This document shows positions 60,080 to 64,000 of a stretch of 64,000 nt of DNA, piece by piece. The position numbers and the translations under genes were made by a program. The notes beneath the pieces are model-generated. The model made no database searches and had not been told where the DNA came from. It saw only the letters and a list, made by a program, of their open reading frames with translations. The number at the start of each line of letters is the position of its first letter. The stretch's first letter is position 1. Source of the stretch: Hymenobacter cellulosivorans (GTDB taxonomy: Bacteria > Bacteroidota > Bacteroidia > Cytophagales > Hymenobacteraceae); NCBI RefSeq assembly GCF_022919135.1, contig NZ_CP095049.1, positions 1,240,001 to 1,304,000 of the forward strand. The letters run 5' to 3'.

Positions 60080-63000
60080 CTACGGCCGGGCGTAGTGGTA
60101 TTCCTGTTGGGTCAGGATATTGCCTTGCTCATCCCGAATCCGCTGTAAGCGACCCAACGCATCGTACTCGTAGCTGGCCGTTCGGCCGTTCACATCCGTT
60201 TGGGAGGTTATGCCAGTCAGCGGGTCGTGGGTATAGGTCGTAAGCTGGGCCTCTGCCGGATGCAGTCGGAGCTCGTCGAGGCGCAGGGCTTGATTACTCG
60301 ACAAGGTCACCTGGTTGCGGGTGGCACTCAGCTGTAGCGTGCCGGTGTACTGGCGGAAGCCATTGGGGTCGGTGGGACCGATAGGTTGAACTACAATTGG
60401 TAGGAGTTGCCCATTTTGAGTGATGTCAGGCGATGCGGTAGCCCAAAAGGAGAGCTGATACTTACCCGCTGGCAGAGAATCGCAGCTAACCGGGCTGAGG
60501 AGTTGGTAACATTGCTGACCGGTATGCCCGCCGGCCGTCACGTAGAGGCTCGGGTGGCGCCAGCGACTGGGGCAGCCAGCTTCGAAGCTGGTATACGCTA
60601 GTTGGTTGTATTCCGCATTCTGGGCCCGAGCCACGGGCTGCGTGGCCGAATAGCCCCACAGAAAACTTTGCGGACCAGCCTGAAATTGGCGGGCTTGCAG
60701 AATGTTGCCCAAGCCGTCAAATAGCTCATAAGCCAGTGTGGGGCGGTAGCGGCGGTCCTGGAGGAAGCTCCCATTGCGGATGGCAGATGAGGTAAACTGC
60801 GAGGCCGGAATCGGGCTTGCTGCTTGCAGCGCGAAATCCTGGCTGGGCAAAGTGCCCCGGTATTGCGCTAGTTTGCCACCCAGCAAATAACTCGCGCCTT
60901 GTTTCTTGAGCCACTGCTGCTGTTCAACAATATCGGTCAGAATATGCCGCCGGGCCAGCGACTTAAGGCCGAGGGCTACAGCGCTGGCCGCGTTGGCCGT
61001 GTCATAATCCAAGGCGTACAGCTGTCTGGTGGTCATCGTATCGCCGGCACTGGTCAGCGTCTGGGTGCGGGTGAGTTGGGCATGGGTAGGGTTGTCGTAT
61101 TTATAGAAGGTTTTAACCAAGTGGTAGCTAGTACTATCCGAGGGGCTGTACGAGTACTCATCCTTCTCTGTCAGGTAGCTCCACACGGAGGTATACTTGA
61201 ACGATTCAATTAAGAACTGAGCCGGGCTGACAGTGCTAGGTCCCCAGCCGATAGGCTTGACAATCGTTTCGGGCCGCTGCAGGATGATGTTCAGGCCAAT
61301 AGCATGAGATTCATTCGGCTGCGTAGGAACAGTATAGTTGGCGCAGTCTTCACAGCTGTAATTGGTAGGTGGGGTATAGTTATGATGGTAACGATTTCTG
61401 GTCTTGCGAAGCGGCTGGTATTTCCCCGTAGCGTTGTTGTACGAATAGTCAATTATTTCAAGGGGCAGCCCCCGTTGCCAGTCCATGCTGGTGGGCGGCG
61501 TGAAGGGATACCCAACGAAATATTGTAAATCGTCTTCCCACGAAAAGGTATGGGCACTCATGCCCTGCTCGCCCCGCCGGTCACGATATACCTGCACGTA
61601 GGGGTAGCCTGCACTGGCGCCTTGTACCCCGCCCAGTGACTGGACGCTGTTAGAGGACTGAGCTTGATACCGACATACCGTACTGATTCGATCCGGCGCG
61701 GCAGGGTCGCGGTTGTATTGCGTTATCTCGTAAGAATACTGAGGCACGTGTAGGGTCCGGCCACTGCTGCGCAGTGAGTCGGTGGGTAACGCATAGCGGT
61801 ACCGCCGGCGTAGGGGCTCGGCCCCAGGCTGGGGGGTGTCCCTCACCTCGCGAATACGCAGGCCGCCGGCCAAGACATTGGAGCCAGGAGTAGACCGGCT
61901 CTTGTGCTCCATCCACTGCAGGTAAAAGTAGTTGGCGGGACAGTTGCCAACGGTGGTGGCCGTCATGTGGTACGTGCCCGGCGCCAGATTAAGGGTTTCC
62001 TCGCGGTCGGCATTGACGAAAGAGGCAAAGGTTTTGGTGAAGCCATTGGGGCCAGTCAGATTCAGCCGAAACTGAGGGGTAATTTGATTTTCGCCCACCC
62101 CGCAGCCGGTGCGGTAGCGAGCTTGCATAGAGTATAGCTGAACGTTGGCAGGTACCGTGAAAGAAACTTCTTGGATTACGACTTCACTCGGCAGCGGTAT
62201 GTGGTCATCGTCGGGAGTCGATATAAACGATACGGCATGTACAAGGGTGTCGTAGGCGATAGTGCCGGGTGGCGAATAGAAATCATTGGGTTCAAACTCA
62301 TAGGTCGTGCGGCCGCCGGTCGGGTACTGTAAGCTTTTAATAATGCCCACTTTCATTGCCGCTGCATCGGGTTCCCGACGCCCTCCTTCAATGAAGCCTT
62401 TGCTTGGTTCGGCTGGAAGCAGGCCTCCATCCCAATTATTAAAATAGCCCCAATGATCCTGCGCTGTGCTCAAGCGCGAAGGCATCGCCACTTCCTCGTG
62501 ATAGGTAATAACATAGCTCGGCTTGCCTACTTCCGTAACGCTCGTCAACTTTAACCGATGATCATCACGCAGGCCCTGAAAGCCAGAATGGTCGCAGTCG
62601 GAGGTAGACTGAGGCAGGTTGAAGTAGCCATATCCCAGGTTGAATGTTCGGGTGGTCGAGCCCTGATGTACGGTGATGCGTTTGAGCGCCTCGGCATTAG
62701 CCAGGTCGAGACGCTTGCAGGTGCTGTAGTCAAATTCTACAAAATCACCTCGGCTAGAGCGAATCGTCGCTAGCTGCAGGCTCCGCACTTTGGTAATGCT
62801 GGTAGTGGATGTTGGCTCCTTATCAAAGCACCCTTGATTTAGACCGTTCGCCTCGGTAGCAAACGTTTTGTAGCGTGTATAGCTGCCCAGGTTCTGATAA
62901 TGGTAGGTGAGCGTGTCATAGGTGAGCGTGATAGACTCATGGTATGGAGTCTCAACGGCCGTTAAATAGTAGGCCGTTGAACGCGGCTTGTAATCATCTT

Positions 63001-63748
63001 GGGGGCTAGAGCGGCCACCAGAGCGGGTAATGTAGGTGTAGGATTCTTCTAGTGCAGTGTAGAGGTACTTGTTACCGGCCTCGTCGGTAATTGTATAGCG
63101 CTCGGTGCCGCGCTGAATAACTATAGGGGTATAAGGCATTGTATGCGGCTGCCGATCCTGCGTGTAGAAGAACTTTCCGCTGCGGCCGCAGAAGTTGTAA
63201 TAAAAGAGGTCAGGTTGCGTGTCGAAGCCCGCTAAGACAGTGTTCTGGTAGGCGTTTGGCGTTGCCGTAGCATACATGCAGAAACTATAATCCGTTTCGG
63301 GATAGATGGGCACTAACCGGCGGTCGGTTGGGATACGATAAGTATTGGTATAGCCGGCCCCGGTAGCGCTGCCGCGAAAGTCATCGAGGCCCATCACAGT
63401 AGAGGAAATGCTGCCCCCGGCTTGCAAAGCCCAGCTTAAGCCAACGCTACTGGCCACTTCGGTCACTCGGACCCCGCTGGCATGGTAATTTAAGCTGATG
63501 GGGAGCGTGACCCCGCGCAACTTCACTTCATAGATTGGAATAGAAATATCGGGTACGCCAGTAAAGAGGCTGACGGGTGTTTCAGCAAACTTGCCTAAGG
63601 CCGCCGCTTCCGGCGGCGGCGGCGTCCCGGCGCTCAAACGGTTCACGATCTGAGCTGTAGCAGGAAGGTGCAGGAAAATGCTTAGGACCCATAAAAGCTT
63701 GCTTGCCTGTTTCCGTAGCAGATACAAAAAGAGTAAATGTGTGCTCAT
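60080..63748 (-). CDS. RHS-repeat protein, first gene of the toxin locus
   Basis: A secreted protein of about 1222 residues; the ATG at 63748 yields a signal peptide (MSTHLLFLYLLRKQASKLLW, then a stretch ending LPATAQ). The N-terminal ~120 residues (ETPVSLFTGVPDISIPIYEV, LPISLNYHASGVRVTEVASS, GLSWALQAGGSISSTVMGLD) are the conserved start of Bacteroidota RHS proteins. Long beta-rich regions follow, and the end has an RHS motif (GRTASYEYDALGRLQRIRDE) without a core or toxin domain. It ends 55 bases before the LRR-RHS gene and is almost certainly in the same operon, suggesting a two-part shell like TcB plus TcC of insecticidal Tc toxins; that comparison is an inference. Confidence 0.82.
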   Translation of the reverse strand: MSTHLLFLYLLRKQASKLLWVLSIFLHLPATAQIVNRLSAGTPPPPEAAALGKFAETPVSLFTGVPDISIPIYEVKLRGVTLPISLNYHASGVRVTEVASSVGLSWALQAGGSISSTVMGLDDFRGSATGAGYTNTYRIPTDRRLVPIYPETDYSFCMYATATPNAYQNTVLAGFDTQPDLFYYNFCGRSGKFFYTQDRQPHTMPYTPIVIQRGTERYTITDEAGNKYLYTALEESYTYITRSGGRSSPQDDYKPRSTAYYLTAVETPYHESITLTYDTLTYHYQNLGSYTRYKTFATEANGLNQGCFDKEPTSTTSITKVRSLQLATIRSSRGDFVEFDYSTCKRLDLANAEALKRITVHQGSTTRTFNLGYGYFNLPQSTSDCDHSGFQGLRDDHRLKLTSVTEVGKPSYVITYHEEVAMPSRLSTAQDHWGYFNNWDGGLLPAEPSKGFIEGGRREPDAAAMKVGIIKSLQYPTGGRTTYEFEPNDFYSPPGTIAYDTLVHAVSFISTPDDDHIPLPSEVVIQEVSFTVPANVQLYSMQARYRTGCGVGENQITPQFRLNLTGPNGFTKTFASFVNADREETLNLAPGTYHMTATTVGNCPANYFYLQWMEHKSRSTPGSNVLAGGLRIREVRDTPQPGAEPLRRRYRYALPTDSLRSSGRTLHVPQYSYEITQYNRDPAAPDRISTVCRYQAQSSNSVQSLGGVQGASAGYPYVQVYRDRRGEQGMSAHTFSWEDDLQYFVGYPFTPPTSMDWQRGLPLEIIDYSYNNATGKYQPLRKTRNRYHHNYTPPTNYSCEDCANYTVPTQPNESHAIGLNIILQRPETIVKPIGWGPSTVSPAQFLIESFKYTSVWSYLTEKDEYSYSPSDSTSYHLVKTFYKYDNPTHAQLTRTQTLTSAGDTMTTRQLYALDYDTANAASAVALGLKSLARRHILTDIVEQQQWLKKQGASYLLGGKLAQYRGTLPSQDFALQAASPIPASQFTSSAIRNGSFLQDRRYRPTLAYELFDGLGNILQARQFQAGPQSFLWGYSATQPVARAQNAEYNQLAYTSFEAGCPSRWRHPSLYVTAGGHTGQQCYQLLSPVSCDSLPAGKYQLSFWATASPDITQNGQLLPIVVQPIGPTDPNGFRQYTGTLQLSATRNQVTLSSNQALRLDELRLHPAEAQLTTYTHDPLTGITSQTDVNGRTASYEYDALGRLQRIRDEQGNILTQQEYHYARP

Positions 63749-64000
63749 AAGATGCTTCAGTAAGGACAAAGGGATTCTGCCTAGGGCCCATGCCATAGGA
63801 GTAGGATGCAAATAGGTAGAGTAGAAAGGGCGGGAGCGACCTATGAATAGGCGCGGGCCCCGCTGGCCAGGCGAGGCAGTATTGAATATGAAAATTCACC
63901 TGCTGCCGAAAGGCACCGCAGGTAAAAGGTAGAAGCAATAGAAAAGGTCTTAGAGCAACAGACCTTTTCAAATAAATCACCTAGCAGTAAGTAGTGGATA
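63749..64000 (-). promoter_or_regulatory. Upstream region of the RHS toxin operon
   Basis: No gene was found. A hairpin (GAAAAGGTCT/AGACCTTTTC, 63941-63969) may end an upstream gene beyond the window. On the minus strand TTG (63958-63956), 24 bases, TACCTTTT (63931-63924) is a possible promoter, one mismatch in the -7 element, which would give a leader of about 170 bases. An overlapping open frame on the same strand was rejected as a shadow. Confidence 0.35.

Noticed and set aside
63582..63980. A 132-codon minus-strand frame overlapping the start of the first RHS gene
   Set aside because: It overlaps the well-supported RHS N-terminus in another frame and has no recognisable features.

Overview
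The window looks like a chromosomal segment of a GC-rich member of the Bacteroidota, most likely Hymenobacter or a close relative in the Cytophagales. The evidence is the set of lineage-typical families (DUF4270, DUF4293, DUF4476, DUF6443-RHS, long NusB, a stand-alone GT5 half-synthase, a bacterial GGGP synthase, a PorE-like OmpA lipoprotein), promoters of the Bacteroidota type (TTG, 19-21 bases, TAnnTTTG) and few Shine-Dalgarno sequences. No plasmid, prophage, transposase or CRISPR array was seen.

Layout. 0-7.4 kb: glmS (cut by the window edge), DUF4270 lipoprotein and GT5-like protein on the minus strand, divergent from panC-panD-flippase-rfaE2-Zn peptidase. 7.6-15.2 kb: acyl-CoA dehydrogenase, AraC-type regulator, GGGP synthase with two envelope proteins, J-domain/TPR protein, lipase maturation factor-like protein, tRNA-Phe. 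15.3-24.8 kb: two-gene iron-sulfur oxidoreductase, PorE-like lipoprotein, DUF4476, DUF4293, thiolase, acetyltransferase, truA. 24.9-33.5 kb: two ABC exporters that look like the two halves of one heterodimer, a TEX264/GyrI-like membrane protein, two paralogous outer-membrane barrels, two tRNA-Pro, a small secreted protein, a DadA-like oxidase. 33.7-40.6 kb: a housekeeping run (leucine dehydrogenase, nusB, YtxH, isocitrate dehydrogenase, DUF1573, yajC, YbbR-like, coaE) whose gaps are filled by long inverted repeats. 40.8-53.9 kb: acetyltransferase, two GT-C membrane glycosyltransferases, two tRNA-Val, TerB-like protein, MscS channel, glutamate dehydrogenase, ArsR regulator, hemA, sensor kinase, lipocalin-like lipoprotein. 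53.97-63.75 kb: a polymorphic-toxin locus.

The most interesting system is the last one, read right to left: an RHS protein (60080-63748), then a second protein joining plant-type leucine-rich repeats, an Ig-like segment, DUF6443 and an RHS core to a variable C-terminal domain with a Cys/His/Asp set suggestive of a papain-like or NlpC-like peptidase, and then a 182-residue orphan overlapping it by ATGA, the position expected of an immunity gene. The C-terminal domain and the orphan are strikingly AT-rich while everything before them is GC-rich, as expected of a swapped toxin-immunity cassette.

Two genome-scale signals also stand out. Several families of long intergenic inverted repeats fill the space between one gene's stop and the next gene's start. 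Three genes (panC, a GT-C glycosyltransferase, a histidine kinase) are broken by what looks like loss of one base from a G/C run, so sequencing error is as likely as real mutation. Assignments come from reading the sequence and recalled family knowledge; no database search was run.
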